Source: Aestuariirhabdus sp049985285 (lineage in GTDB: Bacteria; Pseudomonadota; Gammaproteobacteria; Pseudomonadales; Aestuariirhabdaceae). Taken from it: a stretch of 64,000 nt of DNA. Shown one piece after another: positions 50,489 to 58,551 of this stretch (within the stretch, counting starts at the first letter, position 1; each line of letters begins with the position of its first letter). The stretch spans positions 558,001 through 622,000 of the forward strand of contig NZ_JBNIEU010000002.1 in NCBI RefSeq assembly GCF_049985285.1, in the 5' to 3' direction. Position numbers and translations under genes: made by a program. Below the pieces are notes generated by a model. The model searched no databases, was not told the origin of the DNA, and saw nothing but the letters and a program-made list of their open reading frames with translations.

Positions 50489-51184
50489 ATGAAAAAGCGA
50501 CAAAAGGACGACAGAAGAGGAGGGCAGGAACTGGGTAAATGGGTGTGCGGAATCGTCGCGTTGGCGTTCAGCAATCTCGCGCTCGCCGGTGTCATTTCCG
50601 TAGCCAGTCTGAACAACCCCAACGTTAATGTTGATTTCGACAACTTCGCCACGGGCAGCATTACCCTGGCGCAGATAAATACGACCTATCCAAGCGCCGG
50701 GATCCTGTCGCTGGATATCGTAACCAGCATTGGCAGTAACCCCTATAGCTTTAACAACTCTGGTGGTCAGGGCTTGTCGTCGGATGGCGCGTCGGGTTTA
50801 CAGGTCTACGGGTTCGGTGAAGAGTACGACCACATTAGCTCGATTACGGTAACCCTCGACCGCCTGATTACCGAAATCGGTTTTCAGCACGGTGACCGTA
50901 CCGGTCGTGGGTCTTCATTCAGTTTCTTTAACCAGGGTGCCCCGGTCGGAACATTCGATCCGGGTTTATTTGGTGATGCTCTCATTTTTATGCGCAGTGA
51001 TATGGCGTTTAACCGCTTCACCTTCGAAGAACCCGTGAGCTGGCTGGTGAACTCCCTGGTGTTGCAAACCACGGGTGAGCCGATCGAATCCGGAACAGGA
51101 AGTGGGACGATCCCTGAACCCTCGACACTTGTGCTGCTGGTGCTTGGGTTGGCCGGGCTGCGTTATTCCCGGCTCCTGGGGTGA
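50489..51184 (+). CDS. PEP-CTERM sorting domain exported protein
   Basis: 231 residues from ATG 50489 (AGGAGG upstream). A basic N-terminus, then the signal-type hydrophobic segment VCGIVALAFSNLALAG; a beta-rich, Gly/Ser/Asn-rich body (about 30-200); a short Gly/Ser linker; and the C-terminal sorting signal PEPSTLVLLVLGLAGLRYSR (Pro-Glu-Pro, hydrophobic helix, basic tail). Exosortase (EpsH type) would process this tail on export in bacteria that make exopolysaccharide. No exosortase gene is in the window. Codon 1 choice: earlier starts lack the ribosome binding site. Confidence 0.9.
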   Translation: MKKRQKDDRRGGQELGKWVCGIVALAFSNLALAGVISVASLNNPNVNVDFDNFATGSITLAQINTTYPSAGILSLDIVTSIGSNPYSFNNSGGQGLSSDGASGLQVYGFGEEYDHISSITVTLDRLITEIGFQHGDRTGRGSSFSFFNQGAPVGTFDPGLFGDALIFMRSDMAFNRFTFEEPVSWLVNSLVLQTTGEPIESGTGSGTIPEPSTLVLLVLGLAGLRYSRLLG

Positions 51185-51422
51185 CCGCTAAACGCGGGTT
51201 GTAAGTGTCTATCCCCGTCGGTGAGGCTGTGCCGGGAAGTCGCCGTTGCAGCCTTGCTTACCCTGCCCTCTGTGTTGTTTTGGGAATCGAGCCGGTAACG
51301 CGAACCGTCGGGTTCGGTTATGCTCTCTTTCCTGTCGTTGATCCTCTATGCTTGGTGCAGATCCACCGCAGTTTTCTAGACTGTTTTGGTCAATGAGTCT
51401 GTCAATATCGAGGGTATACCGG

Positions 51423-52535
51423 ATGATCAAATCACGCGCTGCAGTAGCATGGGGGCCGAACCAGCCCCTTACCATTGAACAGGTGGATGTCGCTCCGCCC
51501 CAGGCGGGAGAGGTGCTGGTGCGCATCCTGGCCAGTGGTGTCTGCCATACCGATGCCTTTACCCTGTCGGGGGAAGACCCGGAGGCGGTGTGGCCTGCGA
51601 TACTGGGGCATGAAGGGGGAGGGGTCGTTGAGCAGGTGGGCGAGGGTGTCACCAGCGTTGCGGTGGGTGATCATGTTATTCCTCTCTATACCCCCGAATG
51701 TGGCGAGTGCAAATTTTGCACCTCAGGAAAAACCAACCTCTGCCAAAAAATTCGTGCCACCCAGGGCAAGGGGTTAATGCCCGATGGCACCAGCCGATTC
51801 TCTTTAAATGGACAGCCGATCTATCACTATATGGGGTGCTCCACGTTTTCCGAGTATACGGTGCTACCCGAGATATCCCTCGCGAAGGTTAATCCCAAGG
51901 CTCCTCTGGAGGAGGTTTGCCTGCTCGGGTGCGGCGTCACCACGGGGATGGGGGCGGTGCTCAAGACCGCGAAAGTCGAAGCGGGGGATTCGGTGGCGAT
52001 TTTTGGACTCGGCGGCATTGGTTTATCTGCGGTCATCGGCGCAGCAATGGCCAAAGCCGGTCGTATTATTGCGATCGATCTGAATACGAGAAAGTTCGAT
52101 CTGGCGCGCAAACTGGGCGCGACCGACTGCATCAACCCCGCCGATTACGACAAACCGATTCAGGAGGTGATTGTCGATCTCACGGACGGCGGCGTGGATT
52201 ACTCCTTCGAGTGTATCGGTAACGTTAACGTTATGCGTTCTGCCCTCGAGTGTTGTCATAAAGGGTGGGGAGAATCGGTGATCATCGGTGTGGCAGGAGC
52301 CGGCCAGGAGATCAGTACCCGTCCCTTCCAGTTGGTGACCGGGCGGGTGTGGCGTGGTACCGCCTTTGGCGGCGTGAAGGGACGCACAGAACTTCCCGGA
52401 ATCGTCGAACAGTACCTGAACGGCGAGTTCAAACTCGATGACTTTATTACGCACACGATGGGGCTGGAGCAGATCAACGAGGCATTCGACCTGATGCACC
52501 GGGGCGAGAGTATTCGTAGTGTTATTCACTTTTGA
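51423..52535 (+). CDS. frmA: S-(hydroxymethyl)glutathione dehydrogenase / class III alcohol dehydrogenase
   Basis: 370 residues from ATG 51423. The zinc-dependent medium-chain enzyme oxidises the glutathione-formaldehyde adduct to S-formylglutathione. Zinc ligands and motifs visible are SGVCHTDAFTLSG (catalytic Cys), GHEGGG, the structural Cys cluster ECGECKFCTSGKTNLC and GLGGIGLSAVIGAAMA for NAD. Ends RSVIHF as usual. It is followed closely by S-formylglutathione hydrolase. No FrmR-type repressor is adjacent. Confidence 0.96.
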   Translation: MIKSRAAVAWGPNQPLTIEQVDVAPPQAGEVLVRILASGVCHTDAFTLSGEDPEAVWPAILGHEGGGVVEQVGEGVTSVAVGDHVIPLYTPECGECKFCTSGKTNLCQKIRATQGKGLMPDGTSRFSLNGQPIYHYMGCSTFSEYTVLPEISLAKVNPKAPLEEVCLLGCGVTTGMGAVLKTAKVEAGDSVAIFGLGGIGLSAVIGAAMAKAGRIIAIDLNTRKFDLARKLGATDCINPADYDKPIQEVIVDLTDGGVDYSFECIGNVNVMRSALECCHKGWGESVIIGVAGAGQEISTRPFQLVTGRVWRGTAFGGVKGRTELPGIVEQYLNGEFKLDDFITHTMGLEQINEAFDLMHRGESIRSVIHF

Positions 52536-52543
52536 GGCACGCC

Positions 52544-53398
52544 ATGATGCTTGAAGAGATCAGCAGTAACCGCAGTTTTGGGGGCTGGCACCGGCAGTAT
52601 CGCCATTACTCTCGCATGCTTAACTGCAGTATGCGCTTTGCTATCTATCTGCCCCCCGGTGCCGATAAGCGTACCCCAGTTCCAGTGTTGTACTGGCTAT
52701 CGGGGCTGACCTGCAGCGATGAAAACTTCATGCAAAAAGCCGCTGCCCAGCGCGTAGCCGCGGAGCTGGGGATTGCCATTGTCGCCTCCGATACCAGCCC
52801 CCGAGGTGAGGGTGTTGCTGATGATCCTGATGGTGCTTACGATCTGGGGCTTGGGGCCGGTTTCTACCTCAATGCAACCGAGCCGCCCTGGGCTGAGCAC
52901 TATCGTATGTACGATTACCTGGTCGATGAACTGCCCGAGTTAGTAGAGGAGGCCTTTCCTGTTACGGATCGGCGAGCCATTAGCGGTCACTCCATGGGGG
53001 GGCACGGTGCCTTGGTGATCGGCCTGCGTAACCCCGGTCGCTACACCAGCATCAGTGCGTTCAGCCCGATTGCGAATCCGGTGGACTGCCCCTGGGGGCG
53101 CAAGGCATTCACTGCGTACCTGGGTGCAGACCAGAGCCTGTGGAACACCTACGATGCCAGCAAACTGATAGCTGCCTATCACGAACAATTGAGACCACCG
53201 ATATTGGTAGACCAGGGCGACGGGGATGACTTCCTTTCCGAGCAGCTCAAACCACAAACCCTGGTCGATAGCGCGCGCCAAAGCGATTACCCGATGACCC
53301 TGCGACTGCAGCCGGGATACGATCACAGCTACTACTTTATCGCCAGCTTTATCGAGCAGCACCTGAGGTATCATCACGATCACCTCAATGCCCGCTAA
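52544..53398 (+). CDS. fghA: S-formylglutathione hydrolase
   Basis: 284 residues from ATG 52544 (GAGG upstream); ATG 52547 is equally possible. Esterase D-type alpha/beta hydrolase: the nucleophile Ser is in AISGHSMGGHGALVIGLRNP, followed by SISAFSPIANP; the Asp and His of the triad lie in VDQGDGDDFL and QPGYDHSYYFIASFI. It releases formate and glutathione. It lies 8 nt after frmA and completes the formaldehyde-to-formate pathway. Confidence 0.95.
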   Translation: MMLEEISSNRSFGGWHRQYRHYSRMLNCSMRFAIYLPPGADKRTPVPVLYWLSGLTCSDENFMQKAAAQRVAAELGIAIVASDTSPRGEGVADDPDGAYDLGLGAGFYLNATEPPWAEHYRMYDYLVDELPELVEEAFPVTDRRAISGHSMGGHGALVIGLRNPGRYTSISAFSPIANPVDCPWGRKAFTAYLGADQSLWNTYDASKLIAAYHEQLRPPILVDQGDGDDFLSEQLKPQTLVDSARQSDYPMTLRLQPGYDHSYYFIASFIEQHLRYHHDHLNAR

Positions 53399-53543
53399 GG
53401 ACCCATGCCCTCTCTCGCGGCACCGGGGGGCCGCGTCCTGATGAGCACTGACCAGGTCATCCTGGGGAGTCGCCTTTTTCTGCATCGGTGAACGTCGTAT
53501 GATGGGCGCCCGTTTCAGCTGCTGTTCAGGAGATCCCCGCGCC

Positions 53544-54482
53544 ATGTCGTGGAGCCCACTCTGGTTACCCATCATGCTACTTGCCCTGCTGCTCGATTGG
53601 CGTCTTGGCGAGCCCCGGCGTTGGCATCCATTGGTGGGGTTTGGCCGCCTGGCCGAAGGCCTCGAACGTACCCTTAATCGGCTACCCTACGAGCCGCTTT
53701 CGGTGCTAAGCGGTGGTATCTCTGTCGTTCTTTTGCTGCTGCTTCCGCTGTTGCTGATCGCGCCCTTGCTGTCGATTCCCGGGGTGCGGGAGCCGCTTGG
53801 ATTGACGTTACTCTACCTCTGTTTGGGGGGAAGAAGCCTGCTGGAGCATGGTCGGGCGGTAGTGACCCCATTACTTGCTGGCGACCTCGATGGGGCTCGC
53901 CACCAGGTGGCGATGATCGTCAGCCGTGATACCGCGGAGCTGGACGAGGAGGGTGTCTGCCGTGCGACATTGGAGTCGGTGCTGGAAAATGGCGCCGATG
54001 CGGTATTTGCCACCCTGTTTTGGTTTATGGTGGCGGGCCCGTTGGGCGCCGTCGCGCACCGGCTGGTTAATACACTGGATGCGATGTGGGGCTATCGCAG
54101 CGACCGCTATCGTTATTTTGGGCGCGTAGCTGCCCGCCTCGATGATGTCATGAACTACCTTCCTGCTCGCCTGTGCGCGCTGTCCTACGCCGGAGCCGGA
54201 GCCTTTGACGACGCGCTGCGCTGCTGGCGTGAACAGGCCGCTCGTCACGATAGTCCCAATGCCGGCGTAGTGATGGCCGCTGGGGCAGGAGCACTGCAAC
54301 GCCAACTCGGCGGCCCGGCTCGCTATAGAGGTGAATGGCATTCGCGTCCTCCTTTTGGTACCGGAGGGGCTCCTGTCGCTATGGATATTGAGCTTGCTCT
54401 CGGCTTGGTGGGGCGGGCCCTGCTGCTGTGGCTGGTATTGGCACTGGTGTTATGGTGCGTGTTCAGTCTGGGAATCGGATGA
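53544..54482 (+). CDS. cbiB: Adenosylcobinamide-phosphate synthase (CbiB/CobD)
   Basis: 312 residues from ATG 53544 (AGGAGA 11 nt upstream). A polytopic inner membrane enzyme that links the aminopropanol (or its phosphate) to adenosylcobyrate. Visible parts are LLLDWRLGEPRRWHPLVGFGR, VSRDTAELDEEGVCRATLESVLENGADAVFATLFWF and NTLDAMWGYRSDRYRYFG, all family signatures. It overlaps the threonine-phosphate decarboxylase start by 4 nt. The upstream spacer of 145 nt is too short for a cobalamin riboswitch. Confidence 0.94.
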   Translation: MSWSPLWLPIMLLALLLDWRLGEPRRWHPLVGFGRLAEGLERTLNRLPYEPLSVLSGGISVVLLLLLPLLLIAPLLSIPGVREPLGLTLLYLCLGGRSLLEHGRAVVTPLLAGDLDGARHQVAMIVSRDTAELDEEGVCRATLESVLENGADAVFATLFWFMVAGPLGAVAHRLVNTLDAMWGYRSDRYRYFGRVAARLDDVMNYLPARLCALSYAGAGAFDDALRCWREQAARHDSPNAGVVMAAGAGALQRQLGGPARYRGEWHSRPPFGTGGAPVAMDIELALGLVGRALLLWLVLALVLWCVFSLGIG

Positions 54483-55495
54483 TGCAACGGCAATTGCACC
54501 ATGGCGGCGATCTGCAGCGAGCCAGCGACGAATACGGGATACCCCGAGGGGACTGGATCGACCTCTCAACAGGGATCAACCCTAACGGCTGGCCGGTACC
54601 GGAGATTCCTGCTTGTGTCTGGCAGCGGTTGCCCGAGAGCCCTGAATCCTTGTTTAATTCTGCCGCCGAATATTATGGCTGTGGGCGGGATCAGCTGTTG
54701 CCCGTAGCGGGTAGTCAGGCGGTGATCCAGATGCTGCCCACCCTGATTGATGCCCCCCGGGTAGCGGTGCCCGATATGGGTTACGCCGAACACCGTTTGG
54801 CCTGGCAGCGGGCGGGAGCCCAGCTTATCGAATACCCGGCAAATAGCCCTCCCCAGGCACTTGCCGAAATAGCCCGGCAGGTGGATCTGATGTTGGTCAT
54901 TAACCCCAACAACCCCAGCGGAGATCGATACCCTCCCGATGTGCTGCGGGAGGTGGCGGCGCAGCTGACATCTCGCCAGGGTTGGTTGCTGGTGGATGAA
55001 GCCTTTATGGACTTGACCCCCGAGCAGAGTCTGGCCGAAGACACGGCGCGATACAATCTCGTGCTGCTGCGCTCATTGGGTAAATTCTTTGGGTTGGCCG
55101 GAGTTCGGGCTGGGTTTGTATTGGGGCCTGCGACGCTATTGGGGTCGGTAGCCCGGGCGCTGGGACCCTGGTCGGTATCAGCGCCCGCACTTTATCTGGC
55201 GGAGCGGGCGCTGGCCGACTGCCACTGGCAACTCCACGAACGCAAACGACTAGTGGCATCAGGCAAGCGGCTCTATGAACTACTGGCTAATTCCGAACTG
55301 GGGGGCCTCGCAGGAGGGGGATTGTTTGTTACCCTGTTTACTCCCGCAGCGCCCCACTATCATCATCGTCTGGCGCAGCAAGGAATCTGGACGCGGTTGT
55401 TGGATAATCGCGTCGGCGTGCGCTTTGGCCTGCCGGCTAACGAATCTCAATGGCAGCGTTTACAGACATCCGTGCATCTGCTGATGGATAGATAA
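54479..55495 (+). CDS. cobC: L-threonine-O-3-phosphate decarboxylase (CobC/CobD)
   Basis: 338 residues from the ATG at 54479 (ATG 54482 also possible); the start overlaps the stop of cbiB. A PLP-dependent aminotransferase-fold enzyme making (R)-1-amino-2-propanol phosphate for the cobalamin nucleotide loop. HGGDLQRASDEYGIP and WIDLSTGINPNGWP are typical N-terminal blocks, VINPNNPSGDRYP and VDEAFMDLTPEQSL bracket the cofactor site and RSLGKFFGLAGVRAGF holds the PLP Lys. Named CobC in pseudomonads and CobD in Salmonella. Other cobalamin genes are absent nearby. Confidence 0.92.
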   Translation: MMQRQLHHGGDLQRASDEYGIPRGDWIDLSTGINPNGWPVPEIPACVWQRLPESPESLFNSAAEYYGCGRDQLLPVAGSQAVIQMLPTLIDAPRVAVPDMGYAEHRLAWQRAGAQLIEYPANSPPQALAEIARQVDLMLVINPNNPSGDRYPPDVLREVAAQLTSRQGWLLVDEAFMDLTPEQSLAEDTARYNLVLLRSLGKFFGLAGVRAGFVLGPATLLGSVARALGPWSVSAPALYLAERALADCHWQLHERKRLVASGKRLYELLANSELGGLAGGGLFVTLFTPAAPHYHHRLAQQGIWTRLLDNRVGVRFGLPANESQWQRLQTSVHLLMDR

Positions 55496-55669
55496 CCCTG
55501 GCGCGAAACCCAGTGCGGGTATCCGTTGATTGCTGCCTGGTATCAAGCAGTGGATTACAGCGCTCACAAAGGCGCTATTGAAATGGCGAAAATGCGGGAT
55601 GCTTCACGCCGGTTACAGGGGGGGCATCGTACCATTGAGGCCACAAAATTAGGGTCTACAGGTGGTTCA

Positions 55670-56017
55670 ATGATCAAGCCAGGCGCACGGCGCAGCCGGC
55701 GGTTACGCAAAAAGTTATTTACCGGCGAATACCGGGTTTTGGGCGCCGAATGCCGAGTTCGATTTAGTCGAGCGCTGCTTGAGGCGGAGATCGAAAACTT
55801 CTGGGATCAGTTGGTGGCTTTGTTAGGGACGATGGAGTTGCAGTTTGGCGGTGGCGGGGCGGCCCGGGTGTTTTCAGGATTTATCACGGCCAAAGGCCGC
55901 TATGGCGGCGTCACCCAGGAGCAGTTGGAAAAACTGGATGAGTGGTTAAAAGCCCAGCTTCTGGTGGCCAGTGTCGAGATTAGCGAACCGATGGATGCTT
56001 ACTATGGTTGCGAGTGA
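55670..56017 (+). CDS. yggL: YggL-like 50S ribosome-binding protein (DUF469)
   Basis: 115 residues from ATG 55670 (AGGTGG upstream); an earlier open extension lacks coding character. The start KPGARRSRRLRKKLFTGEYR matches the YggL N-terminus (SRRLRKK). The rest (FENFWDQLVALLGTMELQF-like, RVFSGFITAKGRYGGVTQEQL) follows the DUF469 fold. YggL has been found bound to the 50S subunit. Its last codons overlap the next gene by 14 nt. Confidence 0.82.
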   Translation: MIKPGARRSRRLRKKLFTGEYRVLGAECRVRFSRALLEAEIENFWDQLVALLGTMELQFGGGGAARVFSGFITAKGRYGGVTQEQLEKLDEWLKAQLLVASVEISEPMDAYYGCE

Positions 56018-56417
56018 TGGGACGGTAAACCTTCGTTGGACAGACGAGGCCGACGCCCGGCTGGACCGTATACCCAGCGGCCCTATGCGGGCTATGGCCA
56101 CTCGGGTGATAGCAACGCTGGCGGAGCAAGCCTGCCTTGAGGTCATCACCCTGGAATACGTCGAACAGGTACTGGCGATTATCCGCCATGGTTCGGAAGC
56201 CGTATCCGAGACTCTATCCTGGGACGATGAGGCCCGGCAAGGTATTGCCAGGGCCCCTGATATGGTAAGGGGAATGTTGATTCGCGAGATAGAACAGCTG
56301 GCCCGTGAGCAGGGTTTGCAGCGGGTTGATGCTGCCATCGTTGAGCAAGCCAAGGAGCGCTGGCAGCGAGGCGGAGTGTTCCATCTCGACCCATCTGATC
56401 CGCGCTCCCGAAGCTGA
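56004..56417 (+). CDS. Protein with two PCP-reductase-like domains
   Basis: 137 residues from ATG 56004, overlapping yggL by 14 nt. Two consecutive units start LRWTDEADARLDRIPSGPMR and LSWDDEARQGIARAPDMVRG, each followed by a helix and a second conserved-type helix (VITLEYVEQVLAIIRHG; VDAAIVEQAKERW). The W..EA..R...P..VR pattern is that of the C-terminal PCP_red domain of light-independent protochlorophyllide reductase subunit B; here it is free-standing and duplicated. Function in a non-photosynthetic bacterium is unknown. Confidence 0.7.
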   Translation: MVASDGTVNLRWTDEADARLDRIPSGPMRAMATRVIATLAEQACLEVITLEYVEQVLAIIRHGSEAVSETLSWDDEARQGIARAPDMVRGMLIREIEQLAREQGLQRVDAAIVEQAKERWQRGGVFHLDPSDPRSRS

Positions 56418-56613
56418 CGGGGTTAGGCCGAGCGGGTCGGGATCAAGAAACGGTGGAATTATGGCGCAGCAACGCCCCGGTATTTTTGCCCCTGATTACC
56501 ACTAAATGACAATGGAGCACACCAAGGCTATGGGGTATATTCCGTCTTCGTATTGATGGTCGACCCCGTTGGCGGCAGGATTGTTCTTGTGCGTAACAGG
56601 AGAGGAGCGGGTG

Positions 56614-56841
56614 ATGGAAAGTTGTCGGGAGTATTTTTGCTGTCGTCGCACCAAATGTGTGATGTACGAGCGCAAAGACGGGGTCAATTGCTGGGAGATG
56701 GAGGGCACGCTCTGCAATAGTCCTGCTCTTGAACAGATTGACTCCGATACCCATAAGCACAAAGAAGCGAAATGCGATTACTGCATCTATTACCGTGATG
56801 CCCAGAAGGAACTTATCCTCAAAGGGGGGGCTAACGAGTAA
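56614..56841 (+). CDS. Small Cys-rich two-CW-type protein
   Basis: 75 residues from ATG 56614 (GGAG upstream). Contains many Cys in the arrangement SCREYFCCRRTKCVMYE, NCWEMEGTLCN (the C-W-E...C motif of two-CW domain proteins) and AKCDYCIYYRDAQK. It is likely to bind zinc or an iron-sulfur cluster. No signal peptide. Its 3' end overlaps the convergent YdcZ-type gene by 11 nt. Confidence 0.65.
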   Translation: MESCREYFCCRRTKCVMYERKDGVNCWEMEGTLCNSPALEQIDSDTHKHKEAKCDYCIYYRDAQKELILKGGANE

Positions 56842-57271
56842 GCACCACCACGCCGGAAAGAATCATGCCGATGCCAGCCAGCTGTTTCCAGTCGAACGTA
56901 CGCACGGTGCTGCCGAAGAGTCCGAAATGATCGATCAATGCAGCCAGCAGAAACTGGGCTGCCAGGATCAAGGTAAACGCTTTGGTCATTCCCATGCGGG
57001 GAATGGTAAAGCCGATGCTGGCGACAATGACCAAACCCAGCAGCCCTGAGGTATAGGTATACCAGGGTACGTTGGCCAAACCGTTGGCCAGTTGCCCCCC
57101 CTTCATCATCAGAATCATTACCAGTGCGATCAGGGCGCCACTACCGTAGGTGAAGAACACGCTCTCGGCGGTGCCAATTTGGCGATCGAGTTGGCCCATA
57201 AACTGCCCTTGCAGGCTAATCGCCGCGCCCCCGGTCAAGGCGACCGCTACCAATAGTGCTTCGTTGTTCAT
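56831..57271 (-). CDS. DMT-family small membrane transporter (YdcZ/DUF606)
   Basis: 146 residues with four to five hydrophobic helices. The start LLVAVALTGGAAISLQGQFMGQL and the ends VVASIGFTIPRMGMTKAFTLILAAQFLLAALIDHFGLFG and WKQLAGIGMILSGVVVLTR match the DUF606/YdcZ family of the drug/metabolite superfamily. These often occur as two-gene pairs, but here only one is present. The 3' end overlaps the two-CW gene. Confidence 0.9.
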   Translation of the reverse strand: MNNEALLVAVALTGGAAISLQGQFMGQLDRQIGTAESVFFTYGSGALIALVMILMMKGGQLANGLANVPWYTYTSGLLGLVIVASIGFTIPRMGMTKAFTLILAAQFLLAALIDHFGLFGSTVRTFDWKQLAGIGMILSGVVVLTR

Positions 57272-57403
57272 TTTCGAATCCTTAGGAAAAGGCTATGCTA
57301 GTCGTGTACTGTTTTAGAGGTCAACCTTAGGGGCTGAATTCTGCTCTAATCGGTATAGGGGTCAGAGCAGTGACTATAAACAGTGGGCAATGGAATAAGT
57401 AAG

Positions 57404-58183
57404 ATGAGGCAAGGACTGCGGATAGTAAGCGTTTTGGTCGTTTGTAGCTCGTTATTTATGAGTGGGGTGCACTCCGATACTTTAAATACCGCAGCGCAGG
57501 ACTCCCGACCCAAGTTTATGCTTGACTCTCGAGGCAGGATGCAGGGGTTGTCGGTAGATATTATTAACGCACTGCAGCAGCAAGACCCCACCCTGTCGAT
57601 AACCGGGCATGAACGGTTCATCCCCCTTCCACGAATCAACAAGATGCTCGAAGTGGGCACGCTGGATCTGTTTGTTGGTTTAGCAAAGACCGACGCGCGG
57701 CAGAAGAAGTACCGCTTTATTGAAACCCCGCTATATCCATTGAACTACATAGCCGTCGTGCGCGCGGACGAAAAGGTGGATGAGTATTCGATTGGGGATA
57801 TTGAATCCCTGAGCCAGCAGGGGCGTGTTATCTCATTGTTTGGGGCTGCCGTGAGCGCCCGCCTGCAAAGGCTCGACGTAGAAGTAGATGACGGCGCGAA
57901 GAGCGTTGAAGCGATGTTGCAAAAACTGGTAAGCGGCCGTGGCGATATTGTCTTTTACCACGACCTGGGGTTACTAAACTCCATTCGGGATATGGGCCTG
58001 GAATCATCGGTTAGGGTGTTGCCGGTGAGTTACCGGCGTTACCATCATTACCTTGCGGTATCCAACGGCCTTGATCCTGCAAGCGTCGACAAACTGGGCA
58101 AGGCACTGCTTGAACTTCACAAGAGCGGTCGACTACAACGAATCAGTGACCCCTACTTGACGCTGCCAGTGCCCTCTCCCTAG
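57404..58183 (+). CDS. Periplasmic binding protein, family 3 (SBP_bac_3-like)
   Basis: 259 residues from ATG 57404. The signal peptide is LRIVSVLVVCSSLFMSGVHS. The mature protein has the amino-acid-binding fold: PKFMLDSRGRMQGLSVDIINAL, DLFVGLAKTDARQKKYRF (pattern FVG...T..R), YIAVVRADE, and VSARLQRLDVEVDDGAKSVEAM. It stands alone; no permease or histidine kinase is fused. The upstream 7-bp inverted repeat (57341-57347 with 57364-57370) may be an operator. Ligand unknown. Confidence 0.85.
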   Translation: MRQGLRIVSVLVVCSSLFMSGVHSDTLNTAAQDSRPKFMLDSRGRMQGLSVDIINALQQQDPTLSITGHERFIPLPRINKMLEVGTLDLFVGLAKTDARQKKYRFIETPLYPLNYIAVVRADEKVDEYSIGDIESLSQQGRVISLFGAAVSARLQRLDVEVDDGAKSVEAMLQKLVSGRGDIVFYHDLGLLNSIRDMGLESSVRVLPVSYRRYHHYLAVSNGLDPASVDKLGKALLELHKSGRLQRISDPYLTLPVPSP

Positions 58184-58551
58184 CGAACGGGTATCCAGCG
58201 ACCATCGTTGGCTCGGCAGGCGGTGTCTCGCCATTGCTGGAAACGGGTGTCGATCGTCAGGGTCTCTCGATAGTCACGGCAGTAAACTCCGTCTGCACGG
58301 CGATAGGTGCCCGTGGGGGTGACCGATCCGCTGTGGCCATTCACCGAATTGAGCCAGGTCATGCCCTTGCCGCTGGCCATAGACTCCAGGGAGGCATCGA
58401 GGGTCTTGTTGGCAAGGGATACATCTTCTCCCGTCATGGACTTAAAAAGCGGGGGTTGCTTGGTGGCCGCGCACCCGCCAAGCACTAGCAGCAATAAAGC
58501 GCCCGGAATAAGCGTGGACAGTGGGCGCTTGTTAGGGGATTCGATACGCAT
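58180..58551 (-). CDS. Surface-antigen-like lipoprotein
   Basis: 123 residues. Lipoprotein signal with lipobox LGGC (about residue 27). The C-terminal part TGTYRRADGVYCRDYRETLTIDTRFQQWRDTACRANDGRWIPV matches the 17-kDa surface antigen C-terminal domain (YR...G.YCREY...). The two Cys may form a disulfide. Its ATG overlaps the stop of the Hint-type gene (TGATG), so it is translationally coupled to it. It converges on the family-3 binding-protein gene, overlapping stop codons by 4 nt. Confidence 0.82.
   Translation of the reverse strand: MRIESPNKRPLSTLIPGALLLLVLGGCAATKQPPLFKSMTGEDVSLANKTLDASLESMASGKGMTWLNSVNGHSGSVTPTGTYRRADGVYCRDYRETLTIDTRFQQWRDTACRANDGRWIPVR

Noticed and set aside
53399..53543. 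Cobalamin riboswitch upstream of cbiB
   Set aside because: The spacer is only 145 nt and lacks the B12-box sequence.
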